Below, piece after piece: positions 15,806 to 26,285 of a stretch of DNA of 64,000 bases. The position numbers were made by a program, and so were the translations under genes. The notes under the pieces are model-generated. The model worked only from the letters and a program-made list of their open reading frames with translations, was not told where the DNA came from and did not search any database. The first letter of the stretch is position 1, and each line of letters opens with the position of its first letter. Source of the stretch: Rothia nasimurium (GTDB lineage: Bacteria > Actinomycetota > Actinomycetes > Actinomycetales > Micrococcaceae); the NCBI RefSeq assembly GCF_928392795.1, contig NZ_CAKMTJ010000001.1, forward strand, positions 186,001 through 250,000. Reading direction: 5' to 3'.

Positions 15806-16891
15806 ATGGATCAACTCAAAGCACCTCCCGCACTGGCCATGGCAGACGGCACCCACCTACCTCCCGGCGAGCTGGTAGCTACCTTTACCGACCGTAAAGA
15901 GGTCAACAAGGCTATCGAATTTCTTGCCAGCCAGAAGTTCCCCGTGCACTCCCTCTACGTGGTGGGCCGGGACGTGCAGCAGGTTGATTACATTACCGGT
16001 CAGGCCACCTACCCGCGGGCGGCCCTCAGCGGCGTCTTCCAGGGCCTGAGCCTCGGTGCCCTGGTCGCCCTCTTCAACGCCGTGATCACCCAGACCTCGA
16101 TTCTGGCCAACTTCCTGAGCATTGTGCCCCTGGCTATTGCCTTCTGCATGATTTACGCAATTATCGTTGCCTCCCGCACCAAGGGCCGCGGAATCCGTAC
16201 CCGCACCCAGATGCTGCCCCAGCGCTTTGACCTGATGGCTATTCCTGCCACCGCCCAGGCAGCCCGCCATCTGCTGCGCGTGACCGTCCAGCCTGGTGGC
16301 ACCCACAGCGGCGTGCACGGCCCCGGCACCCACCCCTTTGCCCAGAACGGGCAGACCTCAAGCCCCTACGTACACCCCGGCATGAGCCAGGCCAACCCCC
16401 AGGGCTACTCGGCCCAGCAGCCCCAGGGCGCCCCGAGCGGCCAGCAGGTACAGAACGGTCAGCAGGCGCAGAGTAACCAGCAGGCCCCCCAATGGTTTGA
16501 CCCCTCAGCCCCCTCTCCCAAGCAAGAGCAGGCTCCCGAACCCTTCCTGCCTGGATTTAACCCGGCCGACCAGAAGCAGGACCAGGCACCGGCAGCCGAG
16601 CAGCGTCCGTCCGCCCCCGTCTTCACCCCTCCCGCTGAAACCAACCGCGACGGCTCGAAGGCCGCCGGTAAGTTCGGTCTGCGCGTGGAGTCCCCCGAAG
16701 AATTCGAGCAGATGATCCGTAAGGCCCCCGAGCCCCCCGCCACCAACGAGCGTATCGAAGCGATCCGCGCAGAAAAGGGCGAGCAGCGCTACGGCCTGCG
16801 CGTGGAGTCCCCCGAAGAATTTGAGGCAACCATCCGCAAGGCCCCCGAAACAGCAGAAGCCGAGCAGACACCGCAGAAGGACGGCCAATGA
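15806..16891 (+). CDS. General-stress-protein-17M-like membrane protein with repeat tail
   Basis: The 361-residue product starts at ATG 15806. Residues about 20-60 (GELVATFTDRKEVNKAIEFLASQKFPVHSLYVVG) resemble the general stress protein 17M / YflT domain. Two membrane helices follow (about 72-120), then a Gln/Pro/Ala-rich disordered segment (about 180-285). The tail holds two near-identical 20-residue units, FGLRVESPEEFE...IRKAPE and YGLRVESPEEFE...IRKAPE, 39 residues apart. It is divergent from the MgtE-N gene. Function is unknown; stress-response or envelope roles are inferred only from the domain name. Confidence 0.75.
   Translation: MDQLKAPPALAMADGTHLPPGELVATFTDRKEVNKAIEFLASQKFPVHSLYVVGRDVQQVDYITGQATYPRAALSGVFQGLSLGALVALFNAVITQTSILANFLSIVPLAIAFCMIYAIIVASRTKGRGIRTRTQMLPQRFDLMAIPATAQAARHLLRVTVQPGGTHSGVHGPGTHPFAQNGQTSSPYVHPGMSQANPQGYSAQQPQGAPSGQQVQNGQQAQSNQQAPQWFDPSAPSPKQEQAPEPFLPGFNPADQKQDQAPAAEQRPSAPVFTPPAETNRDGSKAAGKFGLRVESPEEFEQMIRKAPEPPATNERIEAIRAEKGEQRYGLRVESPEEFEATIRKAPETAEAEQTPQKDGQ
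16673..16849 (+). repeat. Duplicated 60-bp coding unit in the stress-protein-like gene
   Basis: The units at 16673-16732 and 16790-16849 encode 20-residue motifs with 17 identical residues (GLRVESPEEFE core). They are near-identical at the DNA level, with a period of 117 bp. Confidence 0.85.
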
Positions 16892-17253
16892 CACCCGACC
16901 AGAAACTCGCCACCCGCTTTGAAGAACTCATCGGCTACATCGGCGAGAACAACCAGCACCTCATTATCGAATTCCTCACCGGCGACTTTCAGCTCACCCT
17001 ACCCAACGGCACGGTAAAAACCGCCCAGGAGTGGATCGACGATCTCGACGAAGACCTCTTCGACCTCGACGAGGCAACCATTGAAGATATCGCCACCACC
17101 GCCGGGGAAGAAACCGGATTGGCTACCGCTCAGGTACAGCTGGTAGGAACCGCCTACGAGCAGGACGTCACCGGCCCCCACTGTTTCGAGGCTACCTTCA
17201 TCTGGACCTTCTCAGACTGGTTCATCAAGTCCCTAAAAATCACCCGGGTCTAA
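16888..17253 (+). CDS. Conserved hypothetical protein
   Basis: A 121-residue acidic protein without signal peptide or membrane helix. Its ATG overlaps the TGA of the preceding gene as ATGA, so the two are translationally coupled. The pattern of helices followed by strands (FLTGDFQLTLPNGTVKTAQEW ... FEATFIWTFSDWFIKSLKITRV) could suit an NTF2-like fold, but no family is recognised with confidence. Confidence 0.7.
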   Translation: MTPDQKLATRFEELIGYIGENNQHLIIEFLTGDFQLTLPNGTVKTAQEWIDDLDEDLFDLDEATIEDIATTAGEETGLATAQVQLVGTAYEQDVTGPHCFEATFIWTFSDWFIKSLKITRV

Positions 17254-17267
17254 ACGGCAAAACCTAA

Positions 17268-17309
17268 CGAAAACCCCGCCCGCTCTGGAAGAGAGCAGGC
17301 GGGGTTTCG
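17268..17309. terminator. Bidirectional terminator before pepP
   Basis: CGAAAACCCCGCCCGCTCT pairs with AGAGCAGGCGGGGTTTCG around a 4-base loop, with one mismatch, between convergent genes. Confidence 0.85.
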
Positions 17310-17333
17310 TTATGCAGGAAATGAAGCCCTTAC

Positions 17334-18884
17334 TTAGCGGGAGTTCTCCGCCATCCAGGCTTCGATACCCTCAACGGTGCGGGGCAGGGCGGCAGAAAGG
17401 TTTTCGTTGCCGTCCTCGGTGACCAGTACGTCGTCCTCGATACGGATACCGATGCCGCGCAGCTCCTCGGGGATAGCGAGGTCTTCTTCCTTGAAGTAGA
17501 GACCGGGCTCAATGGTAAAGACCATGCCGGGTTCGATGATGCCCTCCATGTAGAGCTCGTTCTTGGCCTGGGCGCAGTCGTGCACATCGAGGCCCAGGTG
17601 GTGGCTGGTGCCGTGGGGCATCCAGCGGCGGTGCTGGCCGCCCTCAGCCGACAGGGAAACCTCAGCAGAGACGGGCAGCAGGCCCCACTCGTGCAGGCGG
17701 GTAGCCAGAACCTGCATGGCAGCGTCGTGAACCTCGTGGAACTTCTTACCCGGCACCGCAACCTTAAAAGCAGCGTCGGCAGCTTCGAGCACAATGTTGT
17801 AGGCCTTGGCCTGAACCTCGGAGAACTTGCCGTTGACCGGGAAGGTGCGGGTGACGTCCGCGGTGTAGAGGGTGTCGTCCTCAACGCCGGCATCGAGCAG
17901 CAGCAGCTTACCCTCATCGACGGTGCCGTTATTGCGGATCCAGTGCAGGATAGTGGCGTTGTTACCGCAGGCAGCGATGGTGTCGTAGCCCAGGTCGTTA
18001 CCCTCAACACGGGCCTTAGCGAAGAAGGCGGTCTCGACCACGCGCTCGCCGCGGCGGTGGGCAACAGCTGCGGGCAGAGCCTTGACGACCTCAGCAAAAC
18101 CGTCGATGGTCAGGTCAACCGAGCGGCGCAGGTTCTCCACCTCGATGGCGTCCTTGACCAAACGGGCCTCAGACAGAGCCTCGGTCAGGGCAGCGTCGAG
18201 CTTATCTGACTCTTCTAGATCAACAGAGGTGTTGTAGCGGGAGGTATCGACCAGGGCATCGACATTCAGGTCAACGTTGCGTACCAGACGGATGCGCACG
18301 CCGCCCAGGGCCTCGGGGCCAGCATTCTTGGTGATAGCTACCTCAAGCTCACCCAGGTCCTTGGTGCACAGACCGTACTCGGCACCCAGGGATTCGAGGG
18401 TGGGGCGGGGGCCAATCCAGAACTCACCGTAGCGGGGGTCGCGGTAGAACATCTCGGTATCGCGCCCTGCCAGAGGACGGAAGTAGAGGGTGACCTCGTG
18501 GTTGGAGCCGTTATCTCCCTGCCCCTCTTCAACGGGCTCAAAGACCAGCACAGCATCGGGCTCATGATCTAGACCCAGGCCGGTCTGGTGGGCAAAGGCT
18601 GAATGGGGGCGGAAGCGATAGTCGGTGTCGTTAGAGCGTACCTTGAGGGGGCCAGCGGGGAGCACCAGACGTTCGCCGGGGAAGAGGGCTGAAATCTTGG
18701 CGCGGCGCTCAGCGGCGAAGTCGGCTACGCGGGCACGGGCAGGGAGCTGGTCGGACGCCGGCGCCCAGTTAGCTGCCATAAAGTCGGTAAAAGCGGTGGA
18801 TTTGGGGGCTGCAGAGCGGTTGGTGACGCGCTCTTCGATGGGCTGATCGTCACCGGGAGTTGAGGTATTTTCGCTAGTAGTCAT
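17334..18884 (-). CDS. pepP: Xaa-Pro aminopeptidase (aminopeptidase P)
   Basis: This 516-residue M24B metallopeptidase removes N-terminal residues that precede proline. An N-terminal aminopeptidase P domain (about 60-200) precedes the pita-bread catalytic domain. All five metal ligands are recognisable: Asp in LLLLDAGVE, Asp in YTADVTRTFP, His in HGTSHHLGLDVHD, Glu in TIEPGLYF and Glu in IRIEDDVLVTEDG. Length matches actinobacterial homologs. A TAGACT box 7 nt before the ATG (18892-18897, identical to that of dapD) suggests leaderless transcription. Confidence 0.93.
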   Translation of the reverse strand: MTTSENTSTPGDDQPIEERVTNRSAAPKSTAFTDFMAANWAPASDQLPARARVADFAAERRAKISALFPGERLVLPAGPLKVRSNDTDYRFRPHSAFAHQTGLGLDHEPDAVLVFEPVEEGQGDNGSNHEVTLYFRPLAGRDTEMFYRDPRYGEFWIGPRPTLESLGAEYGLCTKDLGELEVAITKNAGPEALGGVRIRLVRNVDLNVDALVDTSRYNTSVDLEESDKLDAALTEALSEARLVKDAIEVENLRRSVDLTIDGFAEVVKALPAAVAHRRGERVVETAFFAKARVEGNDLGYDTIAACGNNATILHWIRNNGTVDEGKLLLLDAGVEDDTLYTADVTRTFPVNGKFSEVQAKAYNIVLEAADAAFKVAVPGKKFHEVHDAAMQVLATRLHEWGLLPVSAEVSLSAEGGQHRRWMPHGTSHHLGLDVHDCAQAKNELYMEGIIEPGMVFTIEPGLYFKEEDLAIPEELRGIGIRIEDDVLVTEDGNENLSAALPRTVEGIEAWMAENSR

Positions 18885-18891
18885 GCCTACC

Positions 18892-18897
18892 AGTCTA
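18892..18897 (-). promoter_or_regulatory. Leaderless-type -10 box of pepP
   Basis: Minus-strand TAGACTGGTAGGCATG is the same string as at dapD (3890-3905). The spacing to the ATG is 7 nt and there is no ribosome binding site. Confidence 0.6.
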
Positions 18898-18992
18898 GTG
18901 AGCCGGGTAACGGCGCGTCTAGCTGAAGATAGTGCCCTTGATACTTAAGGGAGGCTAACGGTTGCTGCCTGTTACAGGCGAGCTGACGCGGG

Positions 18993-18998
18993 TAGTCT
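18993..18998 (+). promoter_or_regulatory. Leaderless-type -10 box of the PHP gene
   Basis: TAGTCT is followed by GGTGCT and the ATG at 19005. Confidence 0.55.
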
Positions 18999-19004
18999 GG
19001 TGCT

Positions 19005-19829
19005 ATGTACGACCTGCACACCCACTCCCGTATTTCTGATGGCACCCAGCCGGTAGCCGAGCTGGTCGCCGACGTAGCCGCCGCCGGGCTTACCGGCTTC
19101 GCCCTGACCGACCACGACACCACCGCCGGCTGGGCCGAGGCCCAAGAGACAGCCGGACGCCTGGGGCTAGACTTCCTGCCCGGCATGGAAATTTCCTGTT
19201 CGGCCCAGGGCGTGAGCATCCACCTGCTCTCCTACCTGCACGACCCCACCGACCAGGCCCTTCTGGCCGAAATCAGCAGAGCCCGAGACTCCCGTGTAGG
19301 CCGCGCCCAGCGTATGGTCGAAAGACTCGCCGAAGACTACCCGATTACCTGGGAGACCGTTCAAGAACAGGTACACGAGGGGGCGACCGTAGGCCGCCCC
19401 CACATCGCAGATGCCCTGGTAGCCCTCGGCACGGTAGCCAACCGGTCAGAAGCCTTCGAAACTATCTTGACCACCCGCTCAAAATACTACGTACCCCACT
19501 ACGCCGTGGACCCGGTGAAGGCTGTTGAACTGGTGCGCGCCGCAGGGGGTGTGCCGGTCATGGCCCACCCCAAGGCGTCCGCCCGCGGAAAACTCGCCAG
19601 CAACGATACTATCTACGCCATGATTGATGCGGGCTTAGCCGGCTTTGAGGTCTACCACCGCGACAACCCAGAAGAAGGCCGCACCTGGCTACTGGAAACA
19701 GCAGCCAAACACGACCTTCTTGTCACCGGATCATCCGACTACCACGGCGCAGGCAAGCCCAACCGCCTGGGCGAAAACACCACGCCCCGGGAGACGGTTG
19801 AGCGGATTCGGGAACTTGCTACTTCTTGA
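19005..19829 (+). CDS. PHP-domain phosphoesterase
   Basis: This 274-residue metal-dependent phosphoesterase has the PHP family's ligand motifs in order: HTHSRISDG at 5-13, TDHDTTAG, GMEISC, GRPHIADAL, MAHPKAS and GSSDYHG. It is closest in plan to the YciV/TrpH (RNase AM) and nucleoside 3',5'-bisphosphate phosphatase group, so a role in trimming RNA 5' ends or removing pAp is plausible. The substrate cannot be fixed from sequence. Its end overlaps the convergent GH13 gene by 11 nt. Confidence 0.88.
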   Translation: MYDLHTHSRISDGTQPVAELVADVAAAGLTGFALTDHDTTAGWAEAQETAGRLGLDFLPGMEISCSAQGVSIHLLSYLHDPTDQALLAEISRARDSRVGRAQRMVERLAEDYPITWETVQEQVHEGATVGRPHIADALVALGTVANRSEAFETILTTRSKYYVPHYAVDPVKAVELVRAAGGVPVMAHPKASARGKLASNDTIYAMIDAGLAGFEVYHRDNPEEGRTWLLETAAKHDLLVTGSSDYHGAGKPNRLGENTTPRETVERIRELATS

Positions 19830-21504
19830 GCCAGACCGTAGCTGATCCGGGTACGGAACCTGCGGCGAAGGCGTCCGCGGCACCGGGGGCAGAACCCAGC
19901 ACAAACTCGGCCTCAGCCAGGGCCGCAGGCAGGGGAGCGGGCTTGGTGCTGAAGTTGGTCAGATTGACCCAGCCGCCGGGGCGCTCAAAGGCCAGGACGG
20001 CCTCGTCCCCCGTCTCAAGCCAGGTCAGCTCTTCTGCGCCCTGGAGCTGGCGGCGGGCGGCCAGAGCTGCCCGGTAGAGATTCAGAGTCGAATCTTCCTG
20101 CTGCTCCTGAGCCGATACCGCGTAGCCTGCGAACCAGGCTGGCTGGGGCAGGTGGGGTGCCGCCGGTCCAAAGCCGAAGGAGGGGCCGTCCGCCTCCCAG
20201 GGCAGGGGCACACGGCAGCCGTCGCGCCCGACGTTGACACCGGGGGAATTGAAGAAAGTGGGGTCCTGACGGTCTGCATCGGGAATCTCGGCGACCTCGT
20301 GCAGACCCAGCTCCTCACCCTGGTAGAGGTAGGCCGAACCGGGCAGAGCCAGCTCGAAGAGGGTAGCGGCGCGGGCACGGGCTGAGCCGAGCTCACGGTC
20401 CAGTTCCTCGGCCGGGCCGCCAGCAAGCAGCCACTCGTGGCCTACCTTCTCGTTGGTCTTACCCTCCACAAAGGGCAGGCCGTAGCGGGTGGGGTGGCGC
20501 ACCACATCGTGGTTCGACAGCACCCAGGTGCTCGACGAACCAGACTCGGCTGAGAGTTCCAGGTTCTCAGCCACAATCTTGCGGAACTCGCCCGCCTCGA
20601 AGCGGGCGGTGAGCAGGTCAAAGTTAAAGGCCTGGCCCAGGCCCTGGGCGGACGCGTAGGCGGGACGGCGGTCGCGCTCCACCCAGGCCTCTGCCACGGC
20701 GGTGCGGGGCGGGGTGTATTCGTTGAAAACGGCCCGCCATTCCTTATAAATCTCGTGCACATCGTCGCGGTCCCACATGGGGTGGGTGCCGTCCTTGGGC
20801 AGAGCGTCGAGCTCTGCCTGGCTGGGTAGAACCTCTGGCAGGTCCTTGGCGATACCGTGGGCCACGTCAATGCGGAAGCCATCGACACCGCGATCTGCCC
20901 AGAATCGGAAAGTTTCTTTGAAGTCTTCGTGGACCTCGGGATTATCCCAGTTGAGGTCGGGCTGCTCTACAGCGAAGTTGTGCAGGTACCACTGGCCGTC
21001 GCCCACCGGCTCCCAGGCAGGGCCGCCGAAGATAGAGGTCCAGTCAGCCGGGGGTAGCTCGCCCTTCTCACCCAGACCGTCACGGAAGATATAGCGGTCA
21101 CGGGCTGCCGACCCCGGTGCGGACGTCAGGGCCTCCTGGAACCAGACATGCAGGTTGGAGGTATGGTTGGGCACCACATCAACAATGAGCTTCAGGCCCG
21201 CTGCGTGCAGGGCGCTTGCCATCTCATCGAAGTCAGCCAGGGTTCCAATTTTTGGGTCGACATCGCGGAAGTCATCGACATCGTAGCCGCCGTCGGCCAG
21301 GGCTGAGGGGTAGAAGGGGGAGAGCCAGACGGCATCGACCCCCAGCTGCTTGAGGTAGGGAACCTTAGCCGTGATGCCCTTGAGGTCGCCAATCCCGTTG
21401 CCGTCGGCGTCCGCAAAGGACCGGGGGTAAATCTGGTAGACCACGGCCTGACGCCACCAGGTGGGGTCGTCTGCTGCCGGGACCAAGAGGTTTGAATCGC
21501 TCAT
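19819..21504 (-). CDS. GH13 alpha-glucosidase
   Basis: The 561-residue cytoplasmic enzyme has the GH13 (alpha/beta)8 signature regions: I DVVPNHTS, II GFRIDVAHG with the nucleophile Asp, III AEAWV with the acid/base Glu, and IV SNHDVVRH. The N-terminus WWRQAVVYQIYPRSFADADGNGIGDL is typical of oligo-1,6-glucosidase/alpha-glucosidase. It probably splits glucose from maltose or isomaltose-type oligosaccharides. The ATG at 21504 (MSDSNLL) with GAAAGG upstream is preferred over the GTG/ATG frame extension to 21543. No transporter genes adjoin it. Confidence 0.88.
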   Translation of the reverse strand: MSDSNLLVPAADDPTWWRQAVVYQIYPRSFADADGNGIGDLKGITAKVPYLKQLGVDAVWLSPFYPSALADGGYDVDDFRDVDPKIGTLADFDEMASALHAAGLKLIVDVVPNHTSNLHVWFQEALTSAPGSAARDRYIFRDGLGEKGELPPADWTSIFGGPAWEPVGDGQWYLHNFAVEQPDLNWDNPEVHEDFKETFRFWADRGVDGFRIDVAHGIAKDLPEVLPSQAELDALPKDGTHPMWDRDDVHEIYKEWRAVFNEYTPPRTAVAEAWVERDRRPAYASAQGLGQAFNFDLLTARFEAGEFRKIVAENLELSAESGSSSTWVLSNHDVVRHPTRYGLPFVEGKTNEKVGHEWLLAGGPAEELDRELGSARARAATLFELALPGSAYLYQGEELGLHEVAEIPDADRQDPTFFNSPGVNVGRDGCRVPLPWEADGPSFGFGPAAPHLPQPAWFAGYAVSAQEQQEDSTLNLYRAALAARRQLQGAEELTWLETGDEAVLAFERPGGWVNLTNFSTKPAPLPAALAEAEFVLGSAPGAADAFAAGSVPGSATVWLKK

Positions 21505-21715
21505 CGTTGAACCTTTCACGGAAGAAACTGTAGGGCGGGGCACCTGCCCCTGCCTACCAGCCTACGCCCCGGCGTCCGCGCACAGGGATGAGAAGAAGCT
21601 AGACGGAAAAATTGCCCAAAGCTGGCGCGACAAGACTAAGAAAACAGGTGTAGAGGGTTGCGCTGAATAAAAAATCGGGGTAGGGTAGACCTAATAACCT
21701 TTTAGAATGGGCTAA

Positions 21716-23218
<1,503 letters not shown>

Positions 23219-23244
23219 GGTAGATACCATCTAAATCCAAAAGG

Positions 23245-23299
23245 ACCATATAAATCAGAAATGACCAGCTAGTTGCTGGTCATTTCTGATTTAAATGGT
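23245..23299. terminator. Long hairpin terminator between guaB1 and the DEAD-box helicase
   Basis: A perfect 19-bp stem (23251-23269 with 23275-23293, around TAGTT) is extended by ACCAT/ATGGT. It lies between convergent genes. Confidence 0.85.
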
Positions 23300-23308
23300 A
23301 CCTAGGGG

Positions 23309-24928
23309 TTAGCTGTCGCTGCCCTCTACCCGGCGGGTGCGGCGGCGACGGCGGCGCTGGCCTTCACCCTGCTGGCTACCTTCAGCCGCTTCAGCAGGCT
23401 TCTGCTGGCGCTGACGGCGGGCCGGACGCTCCTGCCCGGCTTCACCCTCAACCCGGCGGGTACGACGGCGGCGCGGCTTGGACTCAGCCTCCCCGCCCTG
23501 ACCGCCACGCTGATCATCGCGCTTCTGCCCCCGGCCCTCACCGCCAGAGCGTGAGCCCTCGCGGCGCGGAGAGCGGGAGCCCGACCGTCCGCGACGATCC
23601 CCGCGGCCACCGCGCCCCTGGCGCTTCTCACGAGCAGGTGCGCCACCAAAGTCCTCAGCCTCTTCAGCCTGCAGACCCGCTGCGGTGCGCTCCTCCTTAG
23701 GCAGACGGCCCTTAGTTCCCTTGGCAATACCCAGGTCAGTGAAGAGGTGGGGGGAAGAAGAGTAGGTTTCAACCGGCTCATCTACGCCCAGCTCCAGGGC
23801 CTTGTTGATCAGCTTCCAGCGGGGTACGTCCTCCCAGTCCACCAGGGTGACGGCGGTGCCTTCCTTCTCCGCGCGGCCAGTGCGGCCCACACGGTGCAGG
23901 TAGGTCTTCTCGTCCTCGGGGCACTGGTAGTTGATGACGTGGGTGACGTCCTCAACGTCAATACCGCGGGCTGCCACATCGGTTGCAACCAGAATGTCAA
24001 TCTTGCCGTTGCGGAAGGCCCGCAGGGCCTGCTCGCGGGCACCCTGGTTGAGGTCGCCGTGAATAGCGCCGGCCGCAAAACCTCGGGCGGTCAGCTCATC
24101 AGAGAGCTTGGCAGCGGAGCGCTTGGTCTTGGTGAAAATGACGGTGCGGCCCCGGCCCTCGGCACGCAAAATACGGCCGACCAGCTCGTCCTTATCGAGG
24201 GGGTGGGCCCGGTAAATAACCTGGCGAATCGAGGCCTTGGTCATGGTCTCTTCTTCACCGGATTCGGCGCGGATGTGCATGGGGCGGCTCATGTAGCGGC
24301 GGGCCATGGTCAGGACCGGCCCGGGCATGGTTGCCGAGAAGAGCATGGTCTGGCGCACCTCGGGCACGGCTGAGAGAATACGCTCCACATCGGGCAGGAA
24401 GCCCAGGTCAAGCATCTCGTCTGCCTCATCGAGCACCACAATCTTAATCTGGGTGAGGTTGAGGTACTTCTGGCGGTGCAGGTCAATCAGGCGGCCCGGG
24501 GTGCCCACGATTAGCTCAACGCCCTTTTCCAGTTCTTTGACCTGGGTGTCGTAGGGGCGGCCGCCGTAGAGGGTAGCCACGCGTACACCGGTTTTTGAGG
24601 CTGCAACCGATAGGTCATCGCCCACCTGGATAGCAAGTTCACGGGTAGGAACGATAATGAGAGCCTGGGGCGCACCGGGGGCGGGAAGCTGGTTGAAAGC
24701 GTCCGAACCCGGGACAGCAACGCTCTGCAAGGCGGGCAGACCAAAGCCCAGGGTTTTACCGGTACCGGTCTTAGCCTGACCGATGATGTCCTGGCCAGAC
24801 AGGGCCACCGGCAGGGTCAGGGCCTGAATGGGGAAGGGGGAGACGATGCCTTTCTCGGCGAGGGCGTCGGCAATGTCTTGGCGCACGCCGTAGTCGGCGA
24901 AAGTTTTAGTGGTATCAGGGTTAGTCAC
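23309..24928 (-). CDS. DEAD-box ATP-dependent RNA helicase
   Basis: The 539-residue protein has all superfamily 2 motifs: Q motif (FADYGV...PFPIQ), I AKTGTGKT, II DEAD, III SAT, V ATDVAARGID and VI HRVGRTGR. It unwinds RNA structures in ribosome assembly or mRNA decay (RhlE/CsdA group). The last 130 residues are an Arg/Gly/Glu-rich RNA-binding tail in which RRRTRRVEG occurs twice. The start is GTG with AAGGAACA. The downstream DUF3107 and TetR genes match the Rv3211-Rv3208 neighbourhood. The 210 bp between its start and the next hairpin hold no gene and may be its leader. Confidence 0.92.
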   Translation of the reverse strand: MTNPDTTKTFADYGVRQDIADALAEKGIVSPFPIQALTLPVALSGQDIIGQAKTGTGKTLGFGLPALQSVAVPGSDAFNQLPAPGAPQALIIVPTRELAIQVGDDLSVAASKTGVRVATLYGGRPYDTQVKELEKGVELIVGTPGRLIDLHRQKYLNLTQIKIVVLDEADEMLDLGFLPDVERILSAVPEVRQTMLFSATMPGPVLTMARRYMSRPMHIRAESGEEETMTKASIRQVIYRAHPLDKDELVGRILRAEGRGRTVIFTKTKRSAAKLSDELTARGFAAGAIHGDLNQGAREQALRAFRNGKIDILVATDVAARGIDVEDVTHVINYQCPEDEKTYLHRVGRTGRAEKEGTAVTLVDWEDVPRWKLINKALELGVDEPVETYSSSPHLFTDLGIAKGTKGRLPKEERTAAGLQAEEAEDFGGAPAREKRQGRGGRGDRRGRSGSRSPRREGSRSGGEGRGQKRDDQRGGQGGEAESKPRRRRTRRVEGEAGQERPARRQRQQKPAEAAEGSQQGEGQRRRRRRTRRVEGSDS

Positions 24929-25138
24929 GAATCGTGTTCCTTATAAGTGAGGCCCCGGCCCGGGGCAAACGAGGAAGCCGATCGTGGGTTTTCATGCAAC
25001 AAAGAAGCTCTATCAACCGCCGGGCGGACGCTTGCAGAGCGTTGGGCGGGAGAGCTAAAGGCAGGTGAGTCTATACGGATGGTACGACCGGGCAACCAAA
25101 TAACTTCTTTATTCTACCGCCAAGTGCCGTAAATGTAA

Positions 25139-25180
25139 GAGGGGCCCCGGGAGTTTTGCGTCAAACTCCCGGGGCCCCTC
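25139..25180. terminator. Terminator after DUF3107
   Basis: A perfect 18-bp stem, GAGGGGCCCCGGGAGTTT with its complement, around a 6-base loop. Confidence 0.85.
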
Positions 25181-25199
25181 TGGCTGAGTAAGCCCGGTG

Positions 25200-25427
25200 T
25201 TACTGGCCGATACCGAAGCCGATGCGGTGCTTGGTTTCAGCGCCCAGCTCGACATAGCCGATGTTAGCGGCCGGAACCAGGGTGGTGGAGCCCTTAGAAT
25301 CGGTCAGTTCCAGGATGCCACCCTGTTCAAGAGCCGCAGCGACCTTGGCGCGGACGTCTGAGGCGGTTTCGTCGGTGTCGATGACGACCTGGCTGGGCAC
25401 GTTGATAACGCCAATCTTGATTTCCAT
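25200..25427 (-). CDS. DUF3107 small conserved protein
   Basis: A 75-residue protein started at ATG 25427, with AAAGGAAA upstream. The frame extends to 25550 but the added stretch is not family-like. The sequence MEIKIGVINVPSQVVIDTDETASDV ... VPAANIGYVELGAE is typical of DUF3107, an actinobacterial family (Rv3208A/TB9.4 type) of unknown function with a predicted ferredoxin-like or beta-rich fold. Family members sit between a TetR gene and a DEAD-box helicase, as here. Confidence 0.88.
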   Translation of the reverse strand: MEIKIGVINVPSQVVIDTDETASDVRAKVAAALEQGGILELTDSKGSTTLVPAANIGYVELGAETKHRIGFGIGQ

Positions 25428-25565
25428 GAGGTTTCCTTTCGATGGTTCCCTACCTGACTGCAGGGGGTCTCTGCCCACCAGTCTACGTGAGTAGGGGCAG
25501 GAAAGGTGCGGGGTTTCGGTCTGAGCTGACAGGGGAGAAAAAGGCTGCAACGGCGGGGGAGAGGG

Positions 25566-26222
25566 TTACTCCCAATCTTCATCGATGATTGAGATACCGC
25601 CCCAGGCCAGCCGGAAGACCGCACGCTCAGCCATTGCAAGCTGCTGGGGTGAGGCGTCGGTGCCGATGACCATGTGGGCCGCTGACTGCACCATGCCGGT
25701 GAGCATGCGGGCTGTCATCAGCGCCTCTTCAAAGGGCATGCCGGCGTTGGGCGCTAGCACCTCTGCGATTTGCTTGGCGATGGTGATGTGCATGGTTTCG
25801 GTGCGTTCTTGCACCGCGTAGTCGTTCTGAATGTCGGATTCGAAAATGACGCGGTAGCCTGCCACATTGTTGCGGGCAAAATTGAAGAAAGCACCGATGA
25901 CGCCCTGCACTCGTTCACGGTTGACTTTGGTGGCGTGGAGGGGCTGCACCAGCTGGGTCATGAGGTTGTTGATTTGCTCATCGAGCACGGCCAGGTAGAG
26001 GTCGCGTTTGCCGGTGAAGTGCTGGTAGAGCACGGGTTTGGTCACGTTTGAGGCAGCAGCGATGTGATCCATGGTGGTGGTGTGGTAGCCCTGGGAGGCA
26101 AAAACTCGCACGGCGTTGCCGATAAGCTGCTGGCGGCGTAGGTCTTTAGGGAGGCGGGAGGCCCCGGACGGGTCGATGGGGTCGCCGGGGTCGGAGTCAG
26201 CTGAAAATATGGAGGTGGACAT
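25566..26222 (-). CDS. TetR-family transcriptional regulator
   Basis: The 218-residue protein has an N-terminal TetR HTH (about 28-75: RRQQLIGNAVRVFASQGY, TMDHIAAASNVTKPVLYQHF) and a C-terminal helical ligand domain. It corresponds in position to Rv3208. Its targets are unknown; the neighbouring DUF3107 and helicase genes are candidates. Ribosome binding site AAAGG lies about 12 nt before the ATG. Confidence 0.9.
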   Translation of the reverse strand: MSTSIFSADSDPGDPIDPSGASRLPKDLRRQQLIGNAVRVFASQGYHTTTMDHIAAASNVTKPVLYQHFTGKRDLYLAVLDEQINNLMTQLVQPLHATKVNRERVQGVIGAFFNFARNNVAGYRVIFESDIQNDYAVQERTETMHITIAKQIAEVLAPNAGMPFEEALMTARMLTGMVQSAAHMVIGTDASPQQLAMAERAVFRLAWGGISIIDEDWE

Positions 26223-26285
26223 CGTTGCGGCCGAACCTTTGGGATGGTGGGCGGACGGGGTCGCGGCTGGTGGGGTGCCTGCCTG

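Noticed and set aside
15668-15856. Sixty-three extra N-terminal codons of the MgtE-N/CBS protein
   Set aside because: Family proteins begin near IFIARLLG; the extension overlaps the divergent gene at 15806, and the GTG at 15667 has a leaderless promoter.
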